DNA of 64,000 bases from a virus: positions 1 through 64,000 of the IMG/VR virus record IMGVR_UViG_3300028361_000012, one strand, 5' to 3'. The notes beneath the pieces were generated by a model, which was not told where the DNA came from, did not search any database, and saw only the letters and a program-made list of their open reading frames with translations. Position numbers and translations under genes: made by a program. Below are positions 52,024 through 59,744 of the stretch, in pieces. Every line of letters starts with the position of its first letter. Positions within the stretch are counted from its first letter, which is position 1.

Positions 52024-52863
52024 ATGAGTTTAGATTTAAAATTAAACCTTAAGAAACCTTTGGTATTTTTAAAGGTTGCTACAACTGGATTAGAACCAGT
52101 TCAAAAAAGAGACAGCGACAAACCAGCTGATAGAATCATAGAAATTTCTATAATTAAAGTTGACACTGAAAGGCAAGTTCAAATTGCTACTAAGTTGGTG
52201 AATCCAGGAATGTCAATTCCAGACGAAGCTTCATTGTTGAATGGTTTGACAGATGCAGATGTTGCAGGTGCCCAATCTTTCAAAGAAATTGCGGCAGCTT
52301 TATATTCGTTTATAGGAGATGCTGATTTTGCTGGATTTAGCCTTACAAATTTTGACCTTAAATTCTTAACAGAAGAGTTTAATAATGCTGGTATAGAATT
52401 TACAATTGTTGGTAGAAACATTATTGACTTAAGTTCAATATATCACAATATGGAGAGAAGAGATTTCAGAGCAGCTATCGAAAGATATACTGGAAAAACT
52501 CTTGAGGATACTCCAATTAAATCAGAGCAAGCAAATATTGAGTCTGTAAACATTTTTAATGGAATGGTTGCCGCTTATCCTGAGGATGCAAGGTTTATAA
52601 ATACAAACCCAAACACTCTTCATGACAACTTCAATAGAAACAAAAAAGCTCTTGATGTACGTGGTAATATCATTTTAAATAATGACGGAAGACCAGTGTT
52701 TAATTTTGGTAAGTACAAAAACAATCTTATTGGCGATATGATGCTTGCTGATGCAAGTTACTATGATTGGTGTGTTAATGCTTCAGATATGCCTGGAGAC
52801 ACTAAGTTGTTGCTTAGAAAAATCACAGAAAAAGCAAAACAAGCTCAGGCTCAAAACGTTTAA
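52024..52863 (+). CDS. DnaQ-fold protein with lost exonuclease active site
   Basis: The 279-residue product matches the stand-alone 3'-5' exonuclease of Bacteroidota over its whole length, including the C-terminal FNFGKYKN and YYDWC block (about 226-258). The catalytic residues are gone, however. Motif I reads FLKVATTGL (Lys17 and Ala19 where DxE is required), motif II keeps only the Asp of NFDLKFL, and the HxxxxD of motif III is replaced (KSEQANIES). The fold signature after motif I (IIEISIIKVD; PDEASLLNGLTDADV) is intact. I infer a non-catalytic structural or regulatory role. A host-like TATATTCG lies upstream at 51988. Confidence 0.8.
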   Translation: MSLDLKLNLKKPLVFLKVATTGLEPVQKRDSDKPADRIIEISIIKVDTERQVQIATKLVNPGMSIPDEASLLNGLTDADVAGAQSFKEIAAALYSFIGDADFAGFSLTNFDLKFLTEEFNNAGIEFTIVGRNIIDLSSIYHNMERRDFRAAIERYTGKTLEDTPIKSEQANIESVNIFNGMVAAYPEDARFINTNPNTLHDNFNRNKKALDVRGNIILNNDGRPVFNFGKYKNNLIGDMMLADASYYDWCVNASDMPGDTKLLLRKITEKAKQAQAQNV

Positions 52864-52869
52864 TATATT

Positions 52870-52914
52870 ATGGCCAAGAAAAAGATAAACTTAGTGGTTG
52901 ACCCTATAAATTAA
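52870..52914 (+). pseudogene. probable relic start of the helicase gene at 53799
   Basis: The frame MAKKKINLVVDPIN stops 76 bases before the HEG. The helicase after the HEG starts MGKKKEITIDRGQ, with the same M.KKK start and a following hydrophobic-acidic pattern. The arrangement parallels the relics at 14063 and 2251. Confidence 0.5.
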
Positions 52915-52968
52915 CCTTCATAGTTGCGCACTAAAAAGTTTTTTCGGCTCTTTTAAAATCTTTTATCC

Positions 52969-52981
52969 TATTTATAGAAAA
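52969..52981 (+). promoter_or_regulatory. TATTTAT box, DUF723-type HEG
   Basis: TATTTATAGAAAA lies 14 nt before the ATG at 52990. Confidence 0.6.
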
Positions 52982-52989
52982 GGATAAAG

Positions 52990-53826
52990 ATGAAAAAAGT
53001 TAGAACAAGAAAGTGTAAACTACATCCAGATGGAGGTAGGATAATTATCCCAAACAATGGAACCAGATGTAAGATATGTTACGAAAAATCAAAAAAAGAT
53101 AGGGTTGAGAAAAATATAAACAAAGCCATTGAAGTCCATAGCGGCAGATATGACTATTCTTTGGTTTGGTATGAAAAAGTTAAAGATAAGGCTAAGATAA
53201 TTTGTAAAAAACATGGAGTTTTTGAGCAATGTATATGGAATCATTTAAAAGGTATAGGATGTCCTTGTTGTGCAAAAGAAGAGAAAACAGACGATAAATC
53301 TGATGCTATAAAAAGGTTTGCAGAAGTACATGGAGATAATTATAATTATTCATTAGTTGAATATGTTGGTGATAAAACTAAAGTTAAAATAATTTGTGAA
53401 AATCATGGCGTTTTTGAACAGTCTCCAGGGAAACATAAAGCTGGACAAGGGTGTCCAAGGTGTAGATTGTCTCACGGAGAAAGGGAGGTCAAAAGATTCT
53501 TGGATAACAAAAGGGTTTTATATGAATCTCAAAAGAAATTTGATGAATGTAAGAATATTAACTACCTTCCATTTGACTTTTACCTTCCAAATTATGATAT
53601 GTGCATTGAATATGATGGAGAGCAGCATTTTGAGCCCAGATTCACAATTTCAAAAAAGAGTGATTCGAACTTTAAAAAGATTAAAGAAAATGATTCTATA
53701 AAAAATGAATTTTGCAAAAAAACAAATAAAAAGCTTTTAAGAATACCATATTATGATAAGAAAAATATTGAAGCGATTTTAGAAAAAGAAATTTTAAAAT
53801 GGGAAAAAAGAAAGAAATTACAATAG
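52990..53826 (+). CDS. DUF723-repeat endonuclease (PD-(D/E)XK-like), homing type
   Basis: The 278-residue product has an N-terminal zinc ribbon (CKLH, CKIC), then two DUF723-like repeats (HSGRYDYSLVWY with GIGCPCC; HGDNYNYSLVEY with GQGCPRC). The C-terminal nuclease domain has SHGEREVKRFLDNKRV, LPFDFYLPNYDMCIEYDGEQ and KNEFCKKTNKKLLRIPYYDK, the layout of a PD-(D/E)XK/DUF2726-type phage endonuclease. Its last 28 bases overlap the start of the UvrD-like helicase, whose relic N-terminus appears upstream. It has its own TATTTAT box. Confidence 0.85.
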   Translation: MKKVRTRKCKLHPDGGRIIIPNNGTRCKICYEKSKKDRVEKNINKAIEVHSGRYDYSLVWYEKVKDKAKIICKKHGVFEQCIWNHLKGIGCPCCAKEEKTDDKSDAIKRFAEVHGDNYNYSLVEYVGDKTKVKIICENHGVFEQSPGKHKAGQGCPRCRLSHGEREVKRFLDNKRVLYESQKKFDECKNINYLPFDFYLPNYDMCIEYDGEQHFEPRFTISKKSDSNFKKIKENDSIKNEFCKKTNKKLLRIPYYDKKNIEAILEKEILKWEKRKKLQ

Positions 53827-55313
53827 ACAGAGGTCAAGTTGATTTATTCGAAGGTACATCGCACGCAAAAAAATCAGAGATTCAATATACAGATGAGCAG
53901 AGTGCATTTATAAATTATTCAGAAAAAGATTCTTTAATACTTGCGGCAACAGCTGGTTCAGGAAAGTCATTCAGTTGTGTTCAAAGGTTAAAGTCTCTTG
54001 TTGATAGAGGTGTTGACCCAAACAAGATTATATTTTTCAGTTTCACAAAAGCTGCCACTGATGAGCTTAGAGAAAGGGTTGCGTCTGCAGGGATTCAAGT
54101 TCGTGAGAAAGTAAGTTCTCATGGACAGGGTTGTACGATTACTACTATACATGCATTCTCTAATAGTTTGCTTGCCAGTATGAAAAAGTATAAAGCGATA
54201 GCGTCATTTTATGAGTTTTTAAACTGGTTCAGACAAGAGCATAAACCAAGTAGTCACGCTACTAAAGAACAAAAAGAGGCTCACTTTGAACTTATTGCAA
54301 ACATGTATGAAGATGCTGAACAGCTGTCTTCAGCTATAGGTTCATTTAAGTTGCAGTCTGCTGATAATGTAAAGGCTCCAGTTCCTCAGTTTTATAATGA
54401 TTACAGAAAATTCTTAAGAGTAACAAAGAAAAGAGATTTTTCTGACATGCTTATTGAGGTTCGTGATTTATTAAGAGAGAATAAGTGGCTTAAGATGTTT
54501 AGAGATAAGTATGATTACATATTTGTAGATGAGTATCAAGATACGAGTACTATACAGCTTCAAACACTTCTTTCGTTAAATGCTAAGTATTACTATTTAA
54601 TTGGTGACCGTAATCAAAGTATTTATGGATACTCTGGAGCAAACTGTAGCAAACTTGAGTCAATGCTAAAGAAAAGGCGTGATGTTACCGAAATGAGCCT
54701 CTCTGTCAACTTTAGAAGTGATGAGTTGATTGTAGAGAACTCAAATAAGTATTCGTCTCTTACAGCGACTGCAAATAGCGCAGACAAAGGTGATGTTGAC
54801 AGGAAAGTGATGCTTAGGTTAGATGAGCTTGTTGAATTGTTGAAACAACCAGGAGAAGTTGTTGTGCTGGTTAGGACAAATGCTACAATTAGAAAACTTG
54901 AGAAAGAACTGCTAAAGAGGAAGGTTCCAATGAAGTACTTCAATTTCATCAACGATGCTGATATTAAGAAATACAAAGGAGGAGATGTAGATTCTCACCT
55001 TAGAGGTAAAATGAATAACTTCAAGGGTCACTTCGAAAATGATGCCCAATTAATGACGTTCATAGAGCAGTTCAAAAAGTCTAAGAAATTTATTACTACA
55101 ATACACAAGAGTAAAGGGCGTGAGTTTGATGAGTGTGTTGTTGTTAATTCTGTTTCTCCAGAAGTTCTTCAGGAGTGCGGAATTTACGACAAGCTTGGAA
55201 AAAAACGCCTGGAGAGAGTTTCTTTTACTGAAAAAGATGAAGAGTCTAAGAATATTCATTACGTAGCTGTTAGTCGCTCAAAGCATAAACTATATTTTAT
55301 GATTTATGAATAA
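53799..55313 (+). CDS. UvrD/Rep-type SF1A DNA helicase
   Basis: The 504-residue product carries the SF1 motifs in order: Q-motif YTDEQSAFI, Walker A AATAGSGKSF (about 49-58), SFTKAATDELRERV, TIHAFS, Walker B FVDEYQDTS (about 242), GDRNQSIYGYSGA, NFRS, then TIHKSKGREFDE and YVAVSRSKHKLYF. At about 500 residues it is shorter than cellular UvrD (about 720), lacking much of the 2B insertion. The start ATG is inside the HEG. The N-terminal MGKKKEIT resembles the upstream relic. A clamp- or protein-binding-like QVDLFEG is near residue 13. Confidence 0.9.
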   Translation: MGKKKEITIDRGQVDLFEGTSHAKKSEIQYTDEQSAFINYSEKDSLILAATAGSGKSFSCVQRLKSLVDRGVDPNKIIFFSFTKAATDELRERVASAGIQVREKVSSHGQGCTITTIHAFSNSLLASMKKYKAIASFYEFLNWFRQEHKPSSHATKEQKEAHFELIANMYEDAEQLSSAIGSFKLQSADNVKAPVPQFYNDYRKFLRVTKKRDFSDMLIEVRDLLRENKWLKMFRDKYDYIFVDEYQDTSTIQLQTLLSLNAKYYYLIGDRNQSIYGYSGANCSKLESMLKKRRDVTEMSLSVNFRSDELIVENSNKYSSLTATANSADKGDVDRKVMLRLDELVELLKQPGEVVVLVRTNATIRKLEKELLKRKVPMKYFNFINDADIKKYKGGDVDSHLRGKMNNFKGHFENDAQLMTFIEQFKKSKKFITTIHKSKGREFDECVVVNSVSPEVLQECGIYDKLGKKRLERVSFTEKDEESKNIHYVAVSRSKHKLYFMIYE

Positions 55314-55330
55314 TTTAATTGACTTAATAT

Positions 55331-55477
55331 ATGACAGACAAGACTAAAGAATTTTTACAGAAACTGAAAGACTCTGGTAACTGGAATAATAGGAATGATA
55401 GGAATGATAGGAATGATGGGTATGATTATTCTAATGTTGTGCATGTCAATACTAAAACTAAAGATAATAAATTTTGA
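55331..55477 (+). CDS. small protein with NRD triplet repeats
   Basis: The 48-residue frame encodes MTDKTKEFLQKLKDSGNWNN, then RNDRNDRND from three copies of a 9-bp repeat (AGGAATGAT) at about 55388-55417. It lies 17 bases after the helicase stop. No family is recognised. The in-frame repeat copy number may vary between isolates. Confidence 0.45.
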   Translation: MTDKTKEFLQKLKDSGNWNNRNDRNDRNDGYDYSNVVHVNTKTKDNKF

Positions 55478-55502
55478 ATTATTCGTTTAATTAAAAATTT
55501 AT

Positions 55503-55510
55503 TATCTTTG
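55503..55510 (+). promoter_or_regulatory. possible host-type -7 element TATCTTTG
   Basis: TATCTTTG matches TAnnTTTG but no TTTG lies at the standard 20-nt distance upstream (the nearest is 26 nt). The next ATG is 86 nt downstream. Confidence 0.3.
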
Positions 55511-55596
55511 TAAACTGATTTTTTAGAAATCATGAAACATTTCTTTAAATTTAACGTATAAATAAGTAATAATAATTTAAAAACAAAAAAGTAAAA

Positions 55597-56145
55597 ATGA
55601 TTAGCATTCTAAATCCAAAGAAAGAAATCACAATTGATTTCCCAATAGAAAAAGTAAAATCATCTATTTCTAAAATTTATATCACATCCGATGGTAAATA
55701 TAGAATTCATGATGAGAATGACATTCTTAACCAAGTTATTCTTGAATGCTTTGAGGGTTTATCATTAGGTGTCTATATTGACTTTAATATGACTAAAATT
55801 TCAGATATAAGCACGAAAATTACAATTGAGATTAGACGTAAGCTTGGCTCTTTTGATAACTCAATTGAGGTCCAAAATGCGAATTATCATCTCCAAGATT
55901 TAACAAAATACTTATCTGAAATTGTTAAATTATCCGATGTTGAATTTGAGGTTAAATATGCACAGAATATGCAAAAAATTAAAGAAGATGAGATGGATGC
56001 ATCAAAACCTTGGTATGCACAAAGATATGTCGCTAATGCGTGGTTAATTTTAGGCATCTGTACTTTACCATTGATTATTGGTATTATAATTTTACCGATT
56101 GGTATTTACGCAAAAGCTAAAAAATCAAAATACGATAATAAATAA
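55597..56145 (+). CDS. membrane-anchored hypothetical protein
   Basis: The 182-residue product has a soluble alpha-beta domain (about 1-125) similar in look to START/SRPBCC-like or DUF-type lipid-binding folds, then a C-terminal hydrophobic hairpin (AWLILGICTLPLIIGIIILP and IGIYAKAKK). The soluble part probably faces the cytoplasm. No specific family is claimed. Codon use resembles the host-like genes nearby. Confidence 0.5.
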   Translation: MISILNPKKEITIDFPIEKVKSSISKIYITSDGKYRIHDENDILNQVILECFEGLSLGVYIDFNMTKISDISTKITIEIRRKLGSFDNSIEVQNANYHLQDLTKYLSEIVKLSDVEFEVKYAQNMQKIKEDEMDASKPWYAQRYVANAWLILGICTLPLIIGIIILPIGIYAKAKKSKYDNK

Positions 56146-56162
56146 ATTTAGTACATTAACTT

Positions 56163-56381
56163 ATGAATAAAGAATTTCACGATAAAGTTGATAAAATGTT
56201 TGCGTCAAGACTCAAGAGGCACATCGTGAGAATTAAGGATATGGAGAATGACAAAATTCTTACAGAAGAAGATATGAATTATGATTTAGTTCTATTTGAT
56301 TCAGACCTTAATATTTATAAACTTGTCGATGGGGTTCCTCAGCAGATAGACAATCAAAACTTTAAAGCATTGTTGTTATAA
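56163..56381 (+). CDS. small hypothetical protein
   Basis: The 72-residue product starts with a basic helix (FHDKVDKMFASRLKRHIVRI) and ends in short strands (LVLFDSDLNIYKLVDGVPQQ). No family is recognised. It is followed by a terminator shared with the convergent gene. Confidence 0.5.
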   Translation: MNKEFHDKVDKMFASRLKRHIVRIKDMENDKILTEEDMNYDLVLFDSDLNIYKLVDGVPQQIDNQNFKALLL

Positions 56382-56385
56382 CAAA

Positions 56386-56411
56386 AAAAGACACCCAATG
56401 AGGTGTCTTTT
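56386..56411. terminator. bidirectional terminator between convergent genes
   Basis: AAAAGACACC and GGTGTCTTTT form a 10-bp stem with a 6-nt loop. A-rich and T-rich flanks let it serve both the plus-strand gene at 56163 and the minus-strand gene at 56432. Confidence 0.8.
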
Positions 56412-56431
56412 CTAATTTTATAAAATTAAGT

Positions 56432-57832
56432 TTATTTTGATAATCTTTGCATAACTCTGTTCATAAGAATTTCTATATCGAAACCATCATAGACATCAAG
56501 TCCTTCAAACATTCCTGCGATACCGCTTTCATCTACTTTGTCGGCATAGTTAGTTACTTTACCATAATCAGCTGAGGCATCTCTTGTTCTTTTAACATCA
56601 GCCCAAGCATCTTCAATATCACGAACCTCACTTTCCAATCCAAGGACAGTAAGTTTGTTTATAATTTTTGAAATTTGAGCTCCATTTTGGAAATCAATTT
56701 TATCTTTAACTCCAAGTTTGCTTAAAACATCTGGACCAAGTTCATACATTGAATCGCTCAAATCTTTAAGAGCCGCTTTTGTTTCAGGAGAAGATACGTA
56801 AGAACGTTTTCCATCCCCAGAGAAGCTTGGGTCTTGAGAGATAGTTTGTCTAAGATTTTTAAGAACTATGTTTTTCAAGTCAATATCTCTTTTCTTTGCA
56901 TAAGAAAGCATGTCGCTAAGTCTGTCAAGCGTAAGGGCAGTGTTTCCATCTTCATCTTTTTCTTTTCTCGAAAGTAATTGTGCGAAATTTCTTGAAACAT
57001 CTTTACCAATTCCAAAATGCTCTGGGAAATCTTCAGCAACTTCATTTGGAGTAAATCCTTTTGTAAGTTCTCTAAAGGCGATGTATTGTTTTTCTGAAAC
57101 ATTATTCTTAAGCCATCCATTAACGATTGCCAATAAATCTTGGTCTTCCGATATTGATGCTTCAGTGTCATTGTCTGCTCCTAATGAGTTTGGGTCAGCC
57201 ATTGTCGCTCCAAGTGTGCTATCGTCTCCATAAGGGTCATCCATAGAGCCCATGCTGTTTCCAGCTCTTGAATAAGTATCCTGAGTTCCACCAAGGCCTT
57301 TTCCTCTAAATCCTTTTTGAATTACATCATACATTTTAGAATTCAAGTTGTTTAAAACAATTCCACCAAAACTACTTCCAGCTCCAGGTGTGTATTTGTC
57401 TATAAACCCATCAAAGTTTTTCATGAATGATTCATACGCTGAAGCTGCAGCATCTTGAACTGCATCTCTATCTTTTCCTGGCCATTTTCCCATAAGTACA
57501 TTTAATGTCTTGTTGGGTCTTCCATCTGCATTCATTGCTGGGAAAAAAGCTCCCTGGATACCATTTTTAATTTTTTGCTTAGTATTTTGGTCTTCTGTAC
57601 TTTTGTATTCAGAAATAAGCGCATCTAATATGTAGTTAAAAACATCATTCTGCTTTGTGTTTGCTCCATTGTTTGAGAACCCACTTGCATCTCCATAAGT
57701 TTTAACTCTTGCAATCATTTTATCTGCTGCTGCTTTGTCTGCAGGATTCATACCAGCTTCTGCTTCAGAAATCAAATCTTTATATAGTTCATTGAATGCT
57801 TCTGAAATTATTTTTTTAACGTCTTTGTTCAT
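56432..57832 (-). CDS. sigma-factor-like protein with capsid-targeting-like N-terminus
   Basis: The 466-residue product starts MNKDVKKIISEAFNELYKDL and ISEAEAG, giving an I-S-E site at residues 21-23 followed by Ala. Residues about 115-180 resemble sigma region 2 (DRDAVQDAAASAYESFMKNF, then DKYTPGAGSSFGGIVLNNLN), and about 235-295 resemble a region 4 helix-turn-helix (KQYIAFRELTKGFTPNEVAE). The remaining C-terminal 170 residues are unassigned helices. The resemblance is by pattern only. If right, this may be a virion-carried transcription factor. A minus-strand TATTTAT box precedes it. Confidence 0.55.
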   Translation of the reverse strand: MNKDVKKIISEAFNELYKDLISEAEAGMNPADKAAADKMIARVKTYGDASGFSNNGANTKQNDVFNYILDALISEYKSTEDQNTKQKIKNGIQGAFFPAMNADGRPNKTLNVLMGKWPGKDRDAVQDAAASAYESFMKNFDGFIDKYTPGAGSSFGGIVLNNLNSKMYDVIQKGFRGKGLGGTQDTYSRAGNSMGSMDDPYGDDSTLGATMADPNSLGADNDTEASISEDQDLLAIVNGWLKNNVSEKQYIAFRELTKGFTPNEVAEDFPEHFGIGKDVSRNFAQLLSRKEKDEDGNTALTLDRLSDMLSYAKKRDIDLKNIVLKNLRQTISQDPSFSGDGKRSYVSSPETKAALKDLSDSMYELGPDVLSKLGVKDKIDFQNGAQISKIINKLTVLGLESEVRDIEDAWADVKRTRDASADYGKVTNYADKVDESGIAGMFEGLDVYDGFDIEILMNRVMQRLSK

Positions 57833-57855
57833 TGTTTGGTAATGTTAATGAGTTG

Positions 57856-57868
57856 TTTCTAATAAATA
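57856..57868 (-). promoter_or_regulatory. TATTTAT box on the minus strand
   Basis: TATTTATTAGAAA on the minus strand lies 29 nt before the ATG at 57832. It shows that the motif follows gene direction. Confidence 0.6.
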
Positions 57869-57889
57869 CATCAAAAAAGTCAAAATAAA

Positions 57890-57921
57890 TTTGGATGTTA
57901 ACTAAAAGTGACATAGATTTG
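57890..57921 (+). promoter_or_regulatory. host-type promoter for ssb (TTTG-N20-TAGATTTG)
   Basis: TTTG at 57890-57893 and TAGATTTG at 57914-57921 are 20 nt apart. The ssb ATG is 44 nt after the -7 element. Confidence 0.8.
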
Positions 57922-57965
57922 TAGTCTAATTAAGTGAAACAAATAATAATTTAAAATTAAAAATC

Positions 57966-58475
57966 ATGAATGGATTAAACGATGTTACTATCATGGGTAC
58001 TTTAGGTGCTGATGCAGAAGTAAAACAATTAGATGGTGATAAGGCTGTTGCAAACATGTCTATCGCAATTAACGACTCTTATGCGCCTAAAGCTGGTGGA
58101 GATAGAGTTCAAACTACTGAATGGGTTAAGGTTGAGGCTTGGAATGGTCTTGCTAATTTCTTAGGAAGTTATGGAAAAAAAGGAACTGGGTTTATCGTAA
58201 AAGGTAAATTAAAGACTGATAGCTACGTAAAAGAAGTTAATGGTCAAGAGGTTACTTTTTATTCTACTAAAGTAGTTGCTGACAAAATTTTGTTCACTGG
58301 AACAAAAGCTAACGGTACTGACGCTGCTCCAGCACAAAACTCTGCTCCAGCACAAAACTCTGCTCCAGCACAAAAAGCTAATGCACCAGTTGCAGAGGCT
58401 CAAGCGCAAACTAAGGAGTATGTTGCAACAAATGATTTTGCTAACGCAAAAGCACAGGATGATTTACCATTCTAA
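57966..58475 (+). CDS. ssb: single-stranded DNA-binding protein
   Basis: The 169-residue product has the OB-fold of bacterial SSB: DVTIMGTLGADAEVKQLDGD, TTEWVKVEAWNGLANFLGSY and VKGKLKTDSYV. A flexible Ala/Gln/Pro linker contains tandem APAQNS units. The tail ends DDLPF, the conserved C-terminal interaction motif of cellular SSB proteins used to recruit helicases and nucleases. T4-type gp32 is not seen in this window, so this bacterial-type SSB likely serves phage replication. Confidence 0.95.
   Translation: MNGLNDVTIMGTLGADAEVKQLDGDKAVANMSIAINDSYAPKAGGDRVQTTEWVKVEAWNGLANFLGSYGKKGTGFIVKGKLKTDSYVKEVNGQEVTFYSTKVVADKILFTGTKANGTDAAPAQNSAPAQNSAPAQKANAPVAEAQAQTKEYVATNDFANAKAQDDLPF
58321..58376 (+). 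repeat. 18-bp tandem repeat in the SSB linker
   Basis: GCTCCAGCACAAAACTCT occurs twice exactly, with a third partial copy ending in AAAGCT. The nucleotide identity of the copies indicates recent slippage expansion. Confidence 0.8.
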
Positions 58476-58502
58476 ATTAAGTTTTGTTTATTAAATTAAA
58501 AG

Positions 58503-58532
58503 AACCTTTCAGCAATGCTGGAGGGTTTTTTT
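58503..58532 (+). terminator. terminator after ssb
   Basis: AACCTTTCAGC and GCTGGAGGGTT pair imperfectly around AAT, followed by a T-run. The convergent lysin gene ends at 58531. Confidence 0.7.
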
Positions 58533-59172
58533 ATTTATCTAATTTTGGATAAGACTTGACGTAAAGTTCTGGGTATTTTTTTCTAACCTCTTTGACGATT
58601 TGCATGATAGAAACATATGTTCCCTCGGCATACACCCTCTTGAGGTAAGCGACATAATCTTCTCTGGTCTTCAAATCTCTTGCGTAGGCATCCTGCCACA
58701 TAGCATAGTCAATAACACTTTCTCTCCAGTGACTATAATAAGCGTGACCATTTTGCTCTCCCTTGTGAGTTGTTGTTCTTGAGGTCGCACACTTCATTCC
58801 AAAAAGGTTATTGTTTTTCTCAAACATATTAGCGCCAGGATTGGTCCCCCAGTTTCCGCTTTCATATCTCGCTTGTGCAAACGCAATGTCTGGAAATTTA
58901 ATATTTAACTCAAGAATATAGTTTTTAAGTTTTTCTTCAGAGAATTCATCAGCGTTATTGACAACGACTATAATTTCCTCTGGCTCCATTGAGGATAGGT
59001 TGATAATGTTCGGATTTTCATTAATTTTCTTCTCAACTCTTTTATTAGCCATTAGCGAGCTTATAAAGAGTACAGCAACTGCAATTAGCAATAGAGTTGA
59101 TGTGACAATTATTGCTAATGATTTTTTAGCAAATCTATATTCAAGTTTTTCTTTATCAAAATAGTATAGCAT
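58531..59172 (-). CDS. membrane-anchored FlgJ-type glucosaminidase (candidate endolysin)
   Basis: The 213-residue product has an N-terminal signal anchor (SLAIIVTSTLLLIAVAVLFI, about 18-37), a linker, then the glucosaminidase domain: FAQARYESGNWG (catalytic Glu region, about 98-109), NNNLFGMKCA, HAYYSHWRESVIDYAMWQDA and a C-terminal VYAEGTYVSIMQIV. This family cuts the glycan strands of peptidoglycan. The N-terminal anchor suggests a signal-anchor-release type lysin or a periplasm-facing enzyme. A 10-bp inverted repeat overlaps its start codon and may control translation. Confidence 0.85.
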   Translation of the reverse strand: MLYYFDKEKLEYRFAKKSLAIIVTSTLLLIAVAVLFISSLMANKRVEKKINENPNIINLSSMEPEEIIVVVNNADEFSEEKLKNYILELNIKFPDIAFAQARYESGNWGTNPGANMFEKNNNLFGMKCATSRTTTHKGEQNGHAYYSHWRESVIDYAMWQDAYARDLKTREDYVAYLKRVYAEGTYVSIMQIVKEVRKKYPELYVKSYPKLDK

Positions 59173-59204
59173 AACTTAATGTTCTATTGGTTCAATTAAG
59201 TTAT
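59171..59204 (-). promoter_or_regulatory. inverted repeat covering the lysin start codon
   Basis: ATAACTTAAT and ATTAAGTTAT are perfect 10-bp complements with a 14-nt spacer. In the lysin mRNA the 3' arm includes the AU of the AUG. It could be a translation-blocking stem or an operator. Confidence 0.5.
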
Positions 59205-59234
59205 ACGTAAACAAAAAGAAAATGTTTGGAAAAT

Positions 59235-59630
59235 TTAAGATTCTTTATTTTTTAGATTATCTTTTATGGTGTCTAAATTCTCTTTTACCATAGAATCAAT
59301 TTGGCAATCAATTGCATTAAATCTTCTTGTTAGTTTTTCGTAGAATTTTTCTGTAATATGGTCATGAATCCTGTCATCAATAGGTACATCATAAGGGTAT
59401 CCTCCATTAATAATAGTTAATTTATGTCTTCTAATGCAGATGAATGAGTCTTTATTTTTAACGCCTTTTCTTGAATTTTTGGGGTCCATGATTAATTCGC
59501 TACTGCTACTGTTAATCATTTGAATAACAACTGCAATAGCTTTTTCTTGAACGTCATCCAAAGCTAAGTCTTTATCTTTAGATTTTTTGAGCCTTACTCG
59601 TAGTTTTCTAAGTTTGTATTTTAGTCCCAT
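59235..59630 (-). CDS. hypothetical protein
   Basis: The 131-residue product starts with a strongly basic helix (KYKLRKLRVRLKKSKDKD), followed by a mixed domain (SFICIRRHKLTIINGGYPYD) and an acidic C-terminus. No family is recognised. It lies just upstream of the lysin on the same strand, 62 bases away, and may be cotranscribed with it. Confidence 0.5.
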   Translation of the reverse strand: MGLKYKLRKLRVRLKKSKDKDLALDDVQEKAIAVVIQMINSSSSELIMDPKNSRKGVKNKDSFICIRRHKLTIINGGYPYDVPIDDRIHDHITEKFYEKLTRRFNAIDCQIDSMVKENLDTIKDNLKNKES

Positions 59631-59721
59631 ATTACTTTAAAGGTATATATTATATACGTAAATTTAAAAATAATGTTGCCTTTTTTATAGAATAACGGCT
59701 TATGACACCTTTTTTTTAGAC

Positions 59722-59733
59722 TATTTATATTAA
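59722..59733 (+). promoter_or_regulatory. TATTTAT box
   Basis: TATTTATATTAA lies 16 nt before the ATG at 59745. Confidence 0.6.
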
Positions 59734-59744
59734 ATGATTTTTGT

